Of a DNA stretch of 64,000 nt, positions 47,986 through 61,900 are shown in pieces. The position numbers and the translations under genes were made by a program. Within the stretch, counting starts at the first letter, position 1. Every line of letters starts with the position of its first letter. Source of the DNA: Amblyornis subalaris (Eukaryota > Chordata > Aves > Passeriformes > Ptilonorhynchidae); NCBI GenBank assembly GCA_018881555.1, contig JACAXG010000050.1:496001-560000 (forward strand), read 5' to 3'. The notes beneath the pieces are model-generated. The model saw only the letters and a program-made list of their open reading frames with translations, did not search any database and was not told the origin of the DNA.

Positions 47986-50900
47986 AACCTTCNCTTCAAT
48001 TAAACTGCTCCATATTTTGGGCCACATGTCTAGATACCCTCCTGAAAGGGTGTCTCACACTGGGTCAAACCATGACATTCAGTCACTCTCCTCTCCTACA
48101 GCTGTGTTTCTTGAAGACCCTTCTGGATCCTTTCTGTGGGAGGAGTGAATCTGAATACAGCTGTGCCTGTGGTATTTACTCTTCCATCTTCTTTTGTTGC
48201 CTAAACTGTGTTATAAAATCCAAAGCTTCCCTTTTCCTAGAGATTGTATCTAAATGTACATTTTTACTGTATGCTTAAGTTGTGNTTTCTTTAATTTAAA
48301 GGGAATTCTAGTTGGTCACAGTTCATGACTGACAGATTATTTTATGAACTACAGGCCATAAAATGTGCATACTAGGCAAGGACCACTTCTTAAACTGCCC
48401 TAAAATCTTCCATGACAAACTGATGGTTGAGGTGTCAGATTGGGAACTTGGGGTGGTTTCCTCATGGTAGGTTTGTCCTACTCTTTCAACTTTAGGAANG
48501 TGTCCCGTTTCATCTTCAGGAGGGCACTGCTTTCACAGTCCCTCTGTATGCAGCTCTTCTGTGTGAGCCTGAGGCCCTGCTTTTCCCTGAGACACAACTG
48601 AATGATCAACTCTTTAAGGATTACATTATGTTTGATGTCAACATCCAAAAGTAGGCTNGGAATCATTTTACATTCAAGTAAGGGTAGTGCAATCCTACAA
48701 ACAGTGATTAGTTTCTGGTTCACTTCTCTGGTTCACAGGTGTCAATGCTGGTACAGTGACAGNGGTAGAATACATGGTTAGTGACTGCAGGAACTGCAAG
48801 CCCATGGTATCCTTGATTTAAATGAATTNTAACTGCTGTGCAGCCACGCTAGAAATTTATATTCTGAAGTTGCAGAAAGCTGACAGACCAACCAATCTGC
48901 CACCAAAGAGAAGTTCCACTTCTGCTTCCCTGTTTCCGAAGTTCAAAGTAATGTGACATCATTTGTCCCCTGTCTTTTTTCCAAAGGTAGAGGTAGATTT
49001 TGTTTGCACAGCACATATCACACATCGCAGCAATAAACTCGTGTGCCACCATTTCTTTTCACACTCCAGAAAGAATGAAGCATCCTCTGTTCCTGATAAA
49101 TCCTGAGGGCTGGGCTTGAATGAACNAATGAAACTCTGGTCTGAGCAGACCTGGCCTTTCATGAGAACCATTATTTTATCATTGCACAGAACCCAGACAC
49201 AAACATCAGTTTACATCTGAACGTAGAGTAAAAGTGGTGGTACCTACATTGCACATGGCTGTGTCACTAGGTTCAGAATATTTATATATTTCTGACAATT
49301 GTTCAGTCTCCTGGGCTTGATTTGGAGCCTGACTTGTGTATACAAAATCTGTGGCAGAATTTAAATTGTCTTCATTTTCAATTTAAAAGAAGGCTTAGTG
49401 CCAAAGCAGGATTTCATCAACACTTTGTATTGGTTGGTAAGCATCTGCAGAACTACTGTGGGCTATAAGGTTATTAATACAAAATAGTAAAGATTCCACA
49501 GCAGAGACTGAATATTGGCCGGATTCCTGAGTAGAGACCATGGGAGGATATTCCTTCATTTTGTCTCTCTGCCAAGGAAGTGGTGCAGATCATCTTTTTA
49601 CCACAAACTCATGGTTGTGTGCAATAGTACCCNTGTTTGCATGTGACTGAGAATTGAGATAGTTGTTTATGCTGTTTGGATTTTTAGTTGTATTCAGGTT
49701 GACAGAAAGAAGTTCAATCTTTCATGACCTTCCATCTGTTCCAGAAAGAGCCTACTTAATGAAACACTTTACCATGGTATTTGCTGTGTTCTGAATTTAC
49801 TCTTTATACTCAGCAGAGGGATTACTTCTTAAATAAAGGCAAATGTATCTATTTATCCCTAATCACTGATGTTAGCAGTGCTACAAGTGGTAATAAAGAG
49901 CAGACATAGAATCACTTATGCCTCTACATCAATGCCAGGATAATCTTTATTTTACTGCTGCATCTTAGCACTTACAATAAGAATTCACTTCCTCTCAATT
50001 TATGCAAACATGAGAAATGATTTAGCAGTATTGCAATGTATGGTGGTTTTTTTGCTAAACTTTATTTCTCATGAGATAATGGCAAAATGTTTATTTTTGT
50101 TCGTGTAATATTTCCATAAGTGTTGGCACTAAAATCATATAGTTGTATATCCAAAAGCTTAATTTTGATTTTGTGAAATACTTATCATCATAACTTCATT
50201 TTTAGAAAAACTTTCTTTGTCCTATGGCTACTTCTTGCTGACTTATAGATAATGCAGTTAATATAATATAAAAAATAACCATTGTGCCACTGTAGCTGAT
50301 TGCAGCAACAGGATATGAAAGTAATATTACCTCTCTTTTCTTACTAGTGCAGTATTAACAGATCCTAAAGTGAAAACCTTTTCTAAATGAAATAGCAGAT
50401 GCAAAATGCTGCAGCTCAAAAATGAAACTGTCCAAAAGGTCAAAGCAGGCATGGCTACATCCAGGAACAGAAGCCTCATGGCTTGGCAGGAAGATGCAGA
50501 AAATAGGGCTGGNTGCTTTGCTTGATAATATACCTACTTCTATACGTGCAAAACCTTCTTGAGATTTTTCTGGATTATTCACTCTTCTGAAAAATATCGT
50601 TTATTCATTAGAGATGCTGTGTTTTTTGCTGATCCACAGGCTAAATTATGGAGATGTTTCTTAGAATTCCTTTTTCATGGATGGTGTTTTCATTATTTTA
50701 GTACATTTAAGAGGCTGTAAAATAGCAAACAGAGTAAATAGAATTTTATTTTCATATTNAGGACCTAAAACTCATTTGGGAGATTCCTCTCCTGAGAGAA
50801 AGTTTTGGAAGTTATGCCAATCCTTTCAAAATAATTATATTTGCATAAATATTATGCAGAATTGTTCAAAGGAGTACTCCGGATATGAGAAATTTTGCAG

Positions 50901-53900
50901 TACTCATTTACAAGGCTCAGGAACAGTAACACTGCTTTTCCTATACTAGTAAAGTTAATAGGTATAGCAATCTAAGTTCAAGGTTTGTTCCTCAGTTGTC
51001 CTTTTGGTCTTGTCATATCTGCCATTTCTCTAACACATACCTATCAGTACNCAGTCTCTAGATTAGATCTGAAATAAGCTGATTTTTATCAAGCCAATGG
51101 GTAATTCTGACTACTTCGTCTGACATTTTTAGTATTGTGCCATGGCAGCTGTCCTATGTAAGTCAGGGATTCCTCTATCACCAGCATGCTGAAAAATATC
51201 TTGGAGCATCCTTTCAGCACATGCCTGTCAAAGGTAAGAGAGGGAAGCGCTTTCTGTGTATTAAAAATGTAATAACTGTTATGTGGAATTAGGGGATAAG
51301 CTCTGTTTTCATTCTCGGTTTGTGAAGGCTTTGAAGGAGCAGCTGTGTGGACCTGTCGTGGCAGCACATTAGTTTTGTGTAGATAACATGCTATTGTCAT
51401 TGCACTGCTCTTAAATCCAGAAGGAAATTTGTGACAGGTTCTTCTTGAAATCTGTTACGGTACTGAGAATGTAATAATTTAATGTGGCAAAACTGTTTGT
51501 ACCAAGGGGTTTTGTCTGTACAAAATACTTAGCAGCAGCAGTGCTCAGTGTGTTCTTGGTGCTTTTATTTCNGCTCAAAGAGAAGCATTTTCTCTTAGTG
51601 CGAATGCTGAAACAGGCAGTATGTTTTCCTTTATCATATTTAGTGTTGCATGAGGAGTAGATAATCCTCAATTCAAGCTGATAAGCCTGAAAGGGATTTC
51701 AGCTGCTTGTTTTAGCAAAAAAATCTCTTATCCACCTGTTTGATTTTTTTCTTGGTCATGCATTTTTTAATAAACAGTTTGTATTATCAATACAACAGGA
51801 GGGTATTTTTTTGTCTAGCATGACAGACGTTCTGGCTGGCTGACCCATCAGTCTGACATGAGATACACCAAGAAAAATAATAAATTCTGATCAAGGCAAA
51901 AATGTGATTATGAATCATTCTCATCCTGTGAAAAAAAAAACAATGTCTTCTGTAAGAAGCATAATTTCATAAGCAAAACCAACTAGTAGAAAACTGCTCC
52001 AGCATAAATATATGTTCTTAAATAAACGTTGCATCATCCAGGAAATTCACGCAGCAATCCTTTGCAATTAAAGACTAAGGTAGTCAGTTAATCAACTGGC
52101 TTTTGCATTAGAGATCTTCTTATNGTATATCTTCCCAAGTATTTATGTCAAGAATGGGGTTCAAAAATTAGCATATAGTTTGCATAAATGATTACTGTTC
52201 TGGTGATGTCCTCTCTCAGGAAAAAGAGCACTAGTTTCTACTACAAGACTGAGAACACTTCATTTTAAAGATGCTAATTTTTCATCTTCTCTGTAGCATG
52301 GGAAATGTACATCCTATCATGAATACTTTGGGAGTATTCCCAGTAATCCTTGTATATCAGTCTGAGGTGATTATAGCTCTTTTTTGTTTTTGAGTAGCCT
52401 TCTGAAAGAGTAAGATGTAGAATAAAATGGTTTTTTTGTCCTGAAAGTGAAGTTTGCTGTACAGTTCAGCAAGGAGAAAGTCTAAGTGATGCTGAAATTG
52501 CCAGCTCACTACCCCGACCATTCCCATGGCTGTCTTCAGTGCCTGATGGTCTTCATAACAATGACTGGCAGGCTTTGGGTCTAGTTTAAAACTTGTATTT
52601 TAGGCAAAGCATTCTTAAGTACTCACTTTTTAAAAATCTATTGTCACTTTTCCCTGTTATGAAGATATGCCATATTAAGCTCTTTAAAAGATTTTCAAAT
52701 ACTCCAAATTTTTCTTTCATTTACCTTTGTTAGACCATAGGCAGAAATCTCTGGTGAAAGCAGACTAAGACAGGCTTTTACATTAGGAGCATTATAAGGT
52801 ACATTGCATAATGTCATTTTTGCTGATATGATTTTGTTAGACAAGAAAAACTGAGAAGGGAGAAAGTCGAATTCATATCAAGTCAGAAGCACTAATACTT
52901 AAGGGAATTGTTCTGTGCACTGCATATTAACAGAATAAATGATTTGTCATATAAGGAGCAACCACATATTGGAATTTTTGCAACTCCCACTTACATGAGT
53001 AGTGCTTTTCCATTTGTTGTAAAGACAGACTAAATGTTTTAAATAGCAGTATTGGAAAAAAAGATGAATAAAGATTCTTCTGTAAGGTATTTCATTTGAG
53101 GAAAGCAAAAAGAAAGGGAATATATTTGGATTTTTGGTGGTTTGGTTGGGGCTTTTTTCCTTCATTAGATGTTTACTGGAGTAAACTATTTCAAAAACAA
53201 AATGTAGGTTCAATTTCTTTTATGNCTTATCAACTAAGGGGTGATCTTCTGGGATTTTTTTTCCCTCCAGAAATTGAGAAAGATACTTCTGTCAGGATCA
53301 AATCACCTGAATGGTACTTGAGTCCAACTACCTTGTTCCAAAACCAGCACCTACCCTCCACCCTGGGTAGCATATTATGTATGTGCTTGTAAAATAACCT
53401 TGTCAAGGAATGCAAATTCTAATCAAATATTTTCATCCCTAAGTGGAATGATTTATAATGTCCATTCCCTAATATTAAAAAAGTGTGGTCACAATGAAGC
53501 GGCTCAGAACCTCTTTATCATATTGCCTATGAATTATGATGTTACAGCCAAAGTTGTGGCTGTAGGAATTCTTGCAAGGATCCCACCCATTTCAACAAAA
53601 GAAACTGCAATTGTGTCAATAGCCTGGCTGCCCTGCGCAACAAATCCTCTTGGTATTTCTATAACTGAGCAAAGATTTAGAAGGGAGATGAAATGGGGAA
53701 AAAATAGAGGCAAGGATGGCAAAACATGTTCCTGTCTCTGTAGCCTCATAGAATATGGCTAGAAGAATCTTTCAGATGATGTAATATTTTTAAAATACGT
53801 AGAAAATAAAATCACCTGGACTCATGAGCTTGTGTGCTGTGGAGCAGCACAGTGCAGTAACACAACATCTAGGTACAACTCTATTTGTTGGTTCTTGTGC

Positions 53901-55180
53901 TCAGAGTGGTGCCTGAGGACCTGTAGTTTTACAGAAATTATTGAATGTCCTCATGACTTGAACTGGAAGACAGGTCAGAGCTTCCTAGTCCCTATCTAAG
54001 TTACTCTTCAGTGGTGCTCCAAATTCATGCGTGCTTGGCACTGGTTGTTTTCTCATCCCTCTTGGAAATTTCTCTCAGTTGCTCACAGCTTACTATTCCA
54101 GCTAATTAGGTGACAATCTAATAATTGATTTGTAGGTGCTTGCTAATTAAAGTTAATCATGTATGCACAGTTTTGATTTTCTCTCATTTCAAAGGAGTGT
54201 GATCACAGCCAATGAAAAGATGGAAGGAGGGAATGATTCAATGTGGGTGCATAATTTTCTTGAAAACCATATAAATGCTTTTCAGATTTCTAAATGCTGT
54301 AGATTCATCTACCAGTTCAGCTGAAAATGCTGCCAGTGACTGAACAGAGAGTCAGTGTCTTAGGGTATACCTTAGGTATACCAATACTAAACTACAACTC
54401 AATGTAATGAAAATCCTGCCTGAACGGGTAAAAACTGGGACTGGGAACCCTCAGACCAATTCCCAGGAGCATCCAGCACATGTAATGCAAGCTTTGGTGA
54501 TGTAAGTGAGAACTGGACTGTTCAAAATTTGTCAGTATCAGCCTCATTACATGCATTTGTGTACCTGTTTTCATTCTTCATTCTCCAGCCACAGTTTATC
54601 CTGTAGGTGTAAAACTCTGGAGAGTTTTAGTCTGATATTAGTCAGTAAACATCAGGGGTTGTCCTCTCCTGAGTTAAGTGTTAGTTGGTAAATATATCCA
54701 ACGTGGTTTTGAAAATCATTCACTGAGAGAGCATTGTGGATGCCTTCCTTGTCNATATGCCAGTGAATTTGAACTCTTTATGTAGAGTTCCAGACTATCG
54801 TATTTGCACCTAACTCTTGCTGTGTATTATTCCTGCTGCAGTTGTAGGTGGAGTTTGTTTAACTACATATTTTTCCATGGCTTTTAATCTCCCCTGGACT
54901 TTCCTAAGAATGGAACTTCCCTGCTGATTTTTTTGGAAATAAAGGGGATAAAGGATACCCAAGGTACTTTTTTATTTTCTCTTCCTATCAGGAAAATATG
55001 ATTTTTAATTTAGCTGGTAACATGGATTAAATTGGTTCTGAACTTGAAAATAATTCATCCCAGCGTAAGGAAATGTGGACTTTGTGCTTCCATGGTGGAT
55101 ATGGCCATGCATAGCAATGCCAAAGTAGAGAGCCACAGTGAGGCTGCAAGTGTAAATGTGTGTGAGCTGGTGAAAGTGCA
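47986..55180. other. AT-rich unique sequence, no gene seen
   Basis: No retroposon, RNA gene or convincing exon was recognised in this 7 kb stretch. The best feature is the homeodomain-site cluster at 54100-54225. Open frames up to about 120 codons (plus strand, 53400-53762) show no family pattern. Confidence 0.5.
54100..54225. promoter_or_regulatory. possible enhancer-like cluster of homeodomain sites
   Basis: Within 125 bases there are GCTAATTAGG (54101), ATAATTGATT (54121), TGCTAATTAA (54141) and AGTTAATCAT (54151), followed by TTCAAAGG, which fits a TCF/LEF site, and CCAATGA. The sequence is complex and lacks simple repeats. This density of ATTA cores is typical of vertebrate developmental enhancers, but the AT-rich background makes chance clusters likely. 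Confidence 0.25.
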
Positions 55181-55193
55181 GAGTTGCAGCTGG

Positions 55194-55220
55194 GGAGGTC
55201 ACCTTGTGACCTCCTGACCT
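55194..55220. promoter_or_regulatory. composite nuclear-receptor-like site with perfect palindrome
   Basis: Three AGGTCA half-sites lie in 25 bases: AGGTCA at 55196-55201, then TGACCT (its inverse) at 55207-55212 and TGACCT at 55215-55220. The first two form an inverted repeat with 5-base spacing. The last two form a direct repeat with 2-base spacing (DR2), the spacing used by RAR/RXR heterodimers. The core 55194-55214 is also a perfect 9-bp palindrome (GGAGGTCAC and GTGACCTCC) around CTT. Confidence 0.4.
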
Positions 55221-55700
55221 GGACAACAGGGGTAAGTTATTTCACTGCTNTAAAGGAAATAAATGGGTGAGGAGGTTAACTTTAACTTCCCACCTCAGAA
55301 ACAGACTGGCAGTCAGCCAGACACAAGTATAGCACGGAAAACCACATCCCTTGCAACTGAGGAGCTGTGGATCAGTTTCTCACACACAAAGCAGGCCTAA
55401 AGTGCCTTTAGCACCTTTCCTATGTCCCTGCCACCTTTGCTGCGTGTTCTGCTTTCCTCATCCCCGTGGATGCCCCTTTCTCACCACCTAGGAATTGTCA
55501 TGAAGTGTTCATAAGAGTTTTCATCCAAAAGTGAAGTGTGCTAAAGAAAGCTCAACTTCAGCGATGGCAATGTAAGTGGTTTGCTGAGCAGTGACTTACA
55601 AATTGCAGGTGTGCATCGTAGGCACATTTGTTTTCCAGAGGTTTTGCGTTTTGGTTTGGTTTGTTGTTTTGTTTTGGTTTTTTTCCCCCCGCCGTTTTAG

Positions 55701-55881
55701 TTACAGCTCTTAGTAACACATCGTTGGAGTTGTTCATCTGTTTGTACAGCTTACATTTGGTGATCCCAGTCCTGCCCCGGCTCCGTGCTGGGCTGCAGCC
55801 AGGCGCAGTCGTAGGACAGGAGTCAGGGCTAGCAGTCCTCTTCAGTACGCACCAGCTTCATGTTGAGGAACAGCGTCAGGG
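55701..55881 (+). other. candidate 181-nt GC-rich exon
   Basis: A long pyrimidine tract (GTTTTTTTCCCCCCGCCGTTTTAG, 55676-55700) precedes a GC- and CpG-richer block that ends at GGG|GTGAGT. One frame is open throughout and includes LPRLRAGLQPGAVVGQESGL and HQLHVEEQRQG. The phases would be 1 on the upstream side and 2 downstream. The block stands out from its AT-rich surroundings in base composition. I do not recognise a protein, and the tract upstream is T/G-rich low complexity, which can imitate an acceptor. Confidence 0.28.
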
Positions 55882-58300
55882 GTGAGTGACAACATGAAAG
55901 CAATTGTATATGGCTTTAAGCACATAATGGATCAAAGGAGCAGGAGGGCAACTAGTTACCTTAATCTTGTGCAACTGCTAGGGAAAGTGAGAGAGGACAG
56001 AGATGGGAAGAATAAGGAAGAGGTTTTTCAAACTGTTTTGTGCTACATGTCTGTGATAAGTTGCTCTGTGCCACTTTGGTGATGCAGAACAGCCATAAAG
56101 CTGGTTTAACATGTTTTTTCTGCATTTACTGCTTCACCAGAGCACTGCGAAACAACTGGAGTGTAATGATGAATCAGTCCTGTTTATTTAATTTTGTTTT
56201 GCATACTTGAGCTTTACAGCAACATTATTAATGGCTAAAACTCGAGAAACATTCATCTTTGTTTGTAGCAGAAGCTGAAATAATTGGAAAAAAATGTTTT
56301 CCTCTGGTTTTCAACTTTTTCAATTAAACTGCATTCGAATTTTCAATCTGTTGAGACTCATTCTTCATTGTCTTTTCTCAGGGTTGCATGTGTGTGTCAT
56401 TTCCCCAAAACTGAACTCCCTAGGGCTAAGAGTCACTTTACATATTCCTTAATACGAGGCAATGAAGAAGAAATACATTGAACAAATAGAAAGGAAGAAC
56501 AATGCTGTGAAAGTAGCCATCACCTTATGCAGCTGTCTTACTACATGTTGTCTTCTTTTGTATCTCTGCTTTTCCTTGGATATCCTCTTACATACCTTTC
56601 TGTGAATATATTGTAACTTAACTACATATTGCACCAGTTCTTCAGCAAATAGACTCTGCTGATGACGAAGAAATTGGAGGTTAACAATGTACATGTTGTG
56701 AGTCCTGCCAAGGACTTTAGACTGTTTCCATTCATTTCAAAGGTGACTTTTAGCAATTTAAACTGTGGAAATTAAAATTGTGTAGTGAAAATTATGAGCT
56801 GGATAGTTTAGTACCCCCCTAGAAAGTTTTGGTTCACTGCAGATCTTCTCTTGGGCTGAAGAGTTTGGCATTTTCCTTTGTATTACATTTATTGCTCCAC
56901 TACTTCTTATATAGCAACAAATTGCAGCTAAANCTCGAGCATCTCTCTATTTGATTGCATTTGATTATTAGTTTTCTAAGACAGTAACTTTACAAGCCAA
57001 AAGTTTAAAGGTGGGCTTCACGTATTTCTGTTCAAATGGAAAGAATTTGTCTCTACACCCTTCCAGTTTATGGTGCTTGTGTTTATTCGTTCTCAACCAT
57101 TACTTTTCTAAAGGAAAAACTTGGGATCATAAATACCTAAAACTGAAATGCAATGAAGTTTAGTAAAATATAATTTCTCATAATGCATAACGTCTTTTTC
57201 CCCTACAGATGGCTTCACCATCATGATGAAATTTGAGGAAGGGTCTATATTTGTCACTTCTCTTACAACTTATAGCCAGAGCCAATCTGGCTTTATTGCA
57301 AAAGGTGGGTCCACAGAGGTTATCCTGCAGTATTATGAACCATGATCCCATCCACCAGCGAGAACTTGATAAACATCTAACTCCCAAGGTCTGTCTGCAA
57401 AACACAGCTGCCGGCTTAGGGGTTCTTGTACAGCAGATGCTTTACTCCAATGCACTGTGCTCCAGAATGTGCAGAATGATGGATATACAGGGCTTGCAGG
57501 GGGAAACACAAGTCACATAGATCAAAAAAAGCCAGATATTCCTTGCCAGAAATAAATCACAGTGCTCTTTTTCAAAACAGCTAAACCTTTTATTTACCTA
57601 CGGACTTTTAAAATGTGATTCTAGGGGAAATACAGCCTACTCACATTGAAAGTATATTGAACATCAGTTGAAATTTGGATTTCATAGCTTTCAGTGTCTG
57701 TCATTATCCACTTCATTATTAAGAGCAAATTCTAGTGAGAAATAAGCCCATTACTACATTGAGACACTGAAGACAGGAATTCTATTGCTTCATTAAGCAG
57801 GTACCAATAAGTTCTATTTCCCATCTGAAATATTTTCCATAAGTCAGATTATTNCAAACATCTGAAATAAATCTGTGTAGGAAATATGATTTTTCTTAAA
57901 ATTGCCAGAGAATAAACACACGCCTGGAGAGACATCCTACTATTAGTCCTTTTTTATTGGGTTCTACAAGTTATTAAAGTTGGTTTTAACGAAGGCATCA
58001 TTTTTACTCATTAGAGAAAAGATGCTATCAACTTCTTTGGAAGAATCCATGCAAATTTAAGAATTTGTGTGTATGCATAGCTGCCTTGTAATTTCCTGTT
58101 ATCTTCTGCAAAGTTAGTGGTATTTATTTCGTTGTAAAGTTTGTCAGTACNTACCTCCCAAGGACACAAAAAGTTCACTTTTTTGGTAGTATAAAAGTTT
58201 AGCTCAATTTAACTTGCTTGTAAGCAACAGGTCTCTTTGCTTAAAGTAAGGAGACTTTAGAGATATCTGTGGTGGGTTTTGCAACTTATTCTTTGAAGCT
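55882..58300. other. AT-rich unique sequence, no gene seen
   Basis: No gene or recognisable repeat was found. Open frames are short and without domain features. Confidence 0.5.
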
Positions 58301-58950
58301 GGAATGTCACCCTTTGTTTCACTTTTCGGTGAACTTTCCCTGCTTCTGGGTCTCAGCATCAGCCTTTTCTGAATTCTGCATCCTGGTTTCAGGCTCCCCA
58401 GAAGCAGTACCGCCCACATTCCTCCTGGCTCCGTCCCTGGGAGACCTCGATGTCCACACTTCACTGGGTGTCACCAGCATGTTTNAGGGAATGCTGTGAG
58501 GGCGATGGGTTTGCAGAGCTGACAGTGAGCCCACTGCACTGTCCAGCCACCTGGCAGGGAGGGAAGNGTCTTGTGACTTCTTCGAGGCTTAGTGTGTGCA
58601 ACTGGGTTTTAAACTAAATCCTTTCAGCCTGAGGATCACNGCCACAAAGTCTTCCAGGTTTGCTTTAGAGCCAGGTTTGTGCGTGGGTGGAATTTTAAAG
58701 CATATTTATTCGATAAAGGCTGCAGTCTCTGGATACACAAAGCAACGGCTCATTGACAGCTCCTGCTTCCCTCGGCTGCGAGGCAGCTGGGCTGCTTGGA
58801 AGAGCCGTGCTGGCAGGTGGCTGCAGAAGCACTGGCCTGTGCCCCTACTTTCACCCAGACTGAAATTGGGTGTTCACTTAACAGCGCCGGGACTGGAGTG
58901 TGGAATTGGCATACGGCTGCCGTGGTATTTCCTTCTTTGCGTGAGATAAA
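58301..58950. other. GC-richer region with overlapping open frames, unidentified
   Basis: Two GC-richer patches (about 58360-58580 and 58730-58930) contain CpGs in an otherwise AT-rich area. Plus-strand frames of 76 and 117 codons and minus-strand frames of 71-86 codons overlap. A pyrimidine-rich acceptor-like sequence (CCCTGCTTCTGGGTCTCAG) ends at about 58357, but no matching donor was found. The nature of the region is unknown. Confidence 0.35.
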
Positions 58951-61900
58951 GCACTCAGTGCAGCAAAGTGAAATCCAAGCTCTCTATTAGTGCAGGATGG
59001 TGTTCGGATGTGCTGCGCCAGTACAGAGCAGCCTGGTTCGCACTGAGAAGAGATATTATGGCAGTAACAGCTTGTTTACTGTATCTATTTTTATTTTGAT
59101 TTTCAATTCTAGATTTCCAGGGGCCTGCTTTGAAACCTGGTGAAGCCCCTTTGGAGGTTCTATGCATTTAGACTGAAGTAAAATAAACAATATCTTACTT
59201 TTTCCATTCCAGAGGAGTAACTGCCAAAATACAGGTTTTTTAAAAGGATGACTTTTGAAGTTGAAAAGTTGCCTGCTTTCTAAGGTATGACTCTTTCAAC
59301 TTGCTCTGGTGTTGTGAATTGTATACATTTCCTCTGGTAAATTTGAAGAAATTTTGTTCTTTTTTTCCTTGATGCTTATTGCAGGACTTATATGTGAAAG
59401 TGGAAAGATAATTTGGTCGTTAATTTGGTTCATGGCTCTGCATCAACAGGATCACAATGACTTTAATTCTTGAGCCCAAATTGTCATAGGTGTTACCAGA
59501 TTTCAGGTCTCTAAAAGTACAGAAGCTGTAGTAAATTTGCTGTACAACTTCATGGATTTCATTAATAGAGTTGAAACATCCTGGTAAAATGAACGGGAGC
59601 TATTTTCTCTGAAAATGTAATTTCTTTTTTTTTTAATCCTTGATAATAGTTTTATTCAAGAGCTTAAGTCCAAGAACATTCTTTGAACACAGCTATAATT
59701 GCTTATGAATATTCCAATTATTGAGAAGGCAGTGGTGAATCATCTTGTCTTCACAGAGAAAGAGGAGTGTCATTGTGTGATGAAGACTGTGGGTGGGTAA
59801 TCAGGACTGTAGAATTTGAAATACTCTTTTTTGCCATTCACTCTCACTTTCAGCAGTCACTGGTACTTTTCTTGCTTTAGTTCTTCCAAATATGTCAATG
59901 ATAGAAAGAGTCACCTTAGAAGGATACATAATATTTGCAAAATGCTTTTCAGCTTTTAGCAGAAAAATGCAGACAGATAAAAATTATTTATTAACACACT
60001 AATTATTAATTTTCTTATTTTACTTGCAGTCTATTAAAATGAAAAGGAAGTTAGTTTTAAATGATTTCCTTTATGTAAAATTGCTAATAATAAAGATATT
60101 TTAATGATCTTCTAGGTATGGAAATACTGACACACCAAAAAGTAACATAGCTTTTTCTTTTATTTATGAAGTTCTGGATTCTTCCTTCTTTCCTAATAGC
60201 TGATTTTTTTTCCCATTGAAGTATGAGTAAGCCCAGTTCAGTTATCCATTGCCTTCAGTAGAGAATTCAATAACATCAAAATTAGAACAGCAAAAATTTT
60301 GTGAATTTTCAATAAATTATTAAAAAAAAGGACCACTTTGTAACCAAAGGAGTTCTGAAAAAGGTTTTCAGTTATTGGCAATTTCCTTGTTGTTTTCCTC
60401 AGTTCAATATGATTGGAAGTACCTTACATTTCAGTAGGTTTAACTGTTATTTGTGCTTCTTTTAATTATTTTTAAAGCTTCAAATGAAAACAGTGTCTAA
60501 GTTGAGAAGAAAATAATTACACATAATATCTACAGTTAACATATTAGAGCTACACAGAAATATAATGGAATTGAAATATGGGTGGAAAATGATTTTTTTT
60601 TTAATGTAAGCTGTGTGACAGTCACCAGATCAGAGAAAGAATGATTAAACAGCACTGATTGCTGCTTATCTCACTCTTATTAGGGATATTCTGATCTCCT
60701 ACCATGAGAAAGAGATGGGAAAGAAGAAAAATCCCATACAGTTCACAACCCTCTCGGTATAACCCTGAGTGCAGTGCTTGAGCTCCTCTCCCCAAGAATG
60801 TAAAGGTTTTTGAAATTTGGGTCCTTGAATTCTTTGTATCTTCTTTTTTAATCTCTTTATAATCGTAATGTTGATGCAATCAATATTTCTTCTATATATA
60901 TTCTAGGATGGACACATTTTAAATTAGGACCAGATAGATCAATTCAGGAGCTTCCAGACCTGAAACCATTATCTATTAAAATGTGAGATTCATATTCAGA
61001 AGAGGACAGGGGGAATTTGTACTAGATACTCCTCTCTGGTTCACATAGTCAGGGAGGAAAATTTTCCTTGTGTTTTTTTTTTTCCTAATCACAGTATACT
61101 TTTTGCTTAGTGTGTGAGTGTTCTGTGTGGGTTATCTCACCTTCTTCAACTCTTACTGCATGAAGTTCACTCTAAGTGTCTTAAGTGAATTAAGTTTGTC
61201 TACTGATGTGTGACTTTATCTCTTGTTTTATCAAACACCCTGCATAAAACTGATGAGGTAATTCCAGGTGAAGCAGACCAAACATCTTCCCAAGATATTG
61301 CCTGAATCGTTAAATGCTTAAATGACAGTTTAGTCCTTCTTTAGAGTAATAAAAACACTTAGGACAATATCTGCAATATATTTCCCACACTGAAGTAATT
61401 TTAGAACATCTTCCAAAATTTATATGACATTTTGAGAAAGAAGTATCTCTTCTGTGCTGAGTGTTATGGATAGTATCAGTTATGGTACAGCATGCAATAT
61501 CATTTAGAGCTTCAGAAAGTAAAATGCCCTAGATCTGTTAGCCTGAGAGAGGGAAAAAAAAAACCATTAATCATCTGGGAGCTTCCCTAAGATACAGAAG
61601 CACACTACATTACAAGAGTGAAATAGATGTCAATTAACCATATTTACTGTGTTTTTATGATGGATTGTTACTTACTGAATTGCATTGAAGGAGTAATAAA
61701 ACATGAAAATAGTGATATCAATTCCAACCTCCTTTATTTTGCATTTCTTTAGTTGTAGTCATGTGTTTCAGCTGACATCCACTTGATAAAATGAGCTGCT
61801 GCTTTCCTATGTACCCCAACCTGTGAGCTCGGCACCACTGAGTGAAACACAGTTTGTGAGACTAACATAGGTTTACTGTGTAAGAATTATTGATGTGTCC

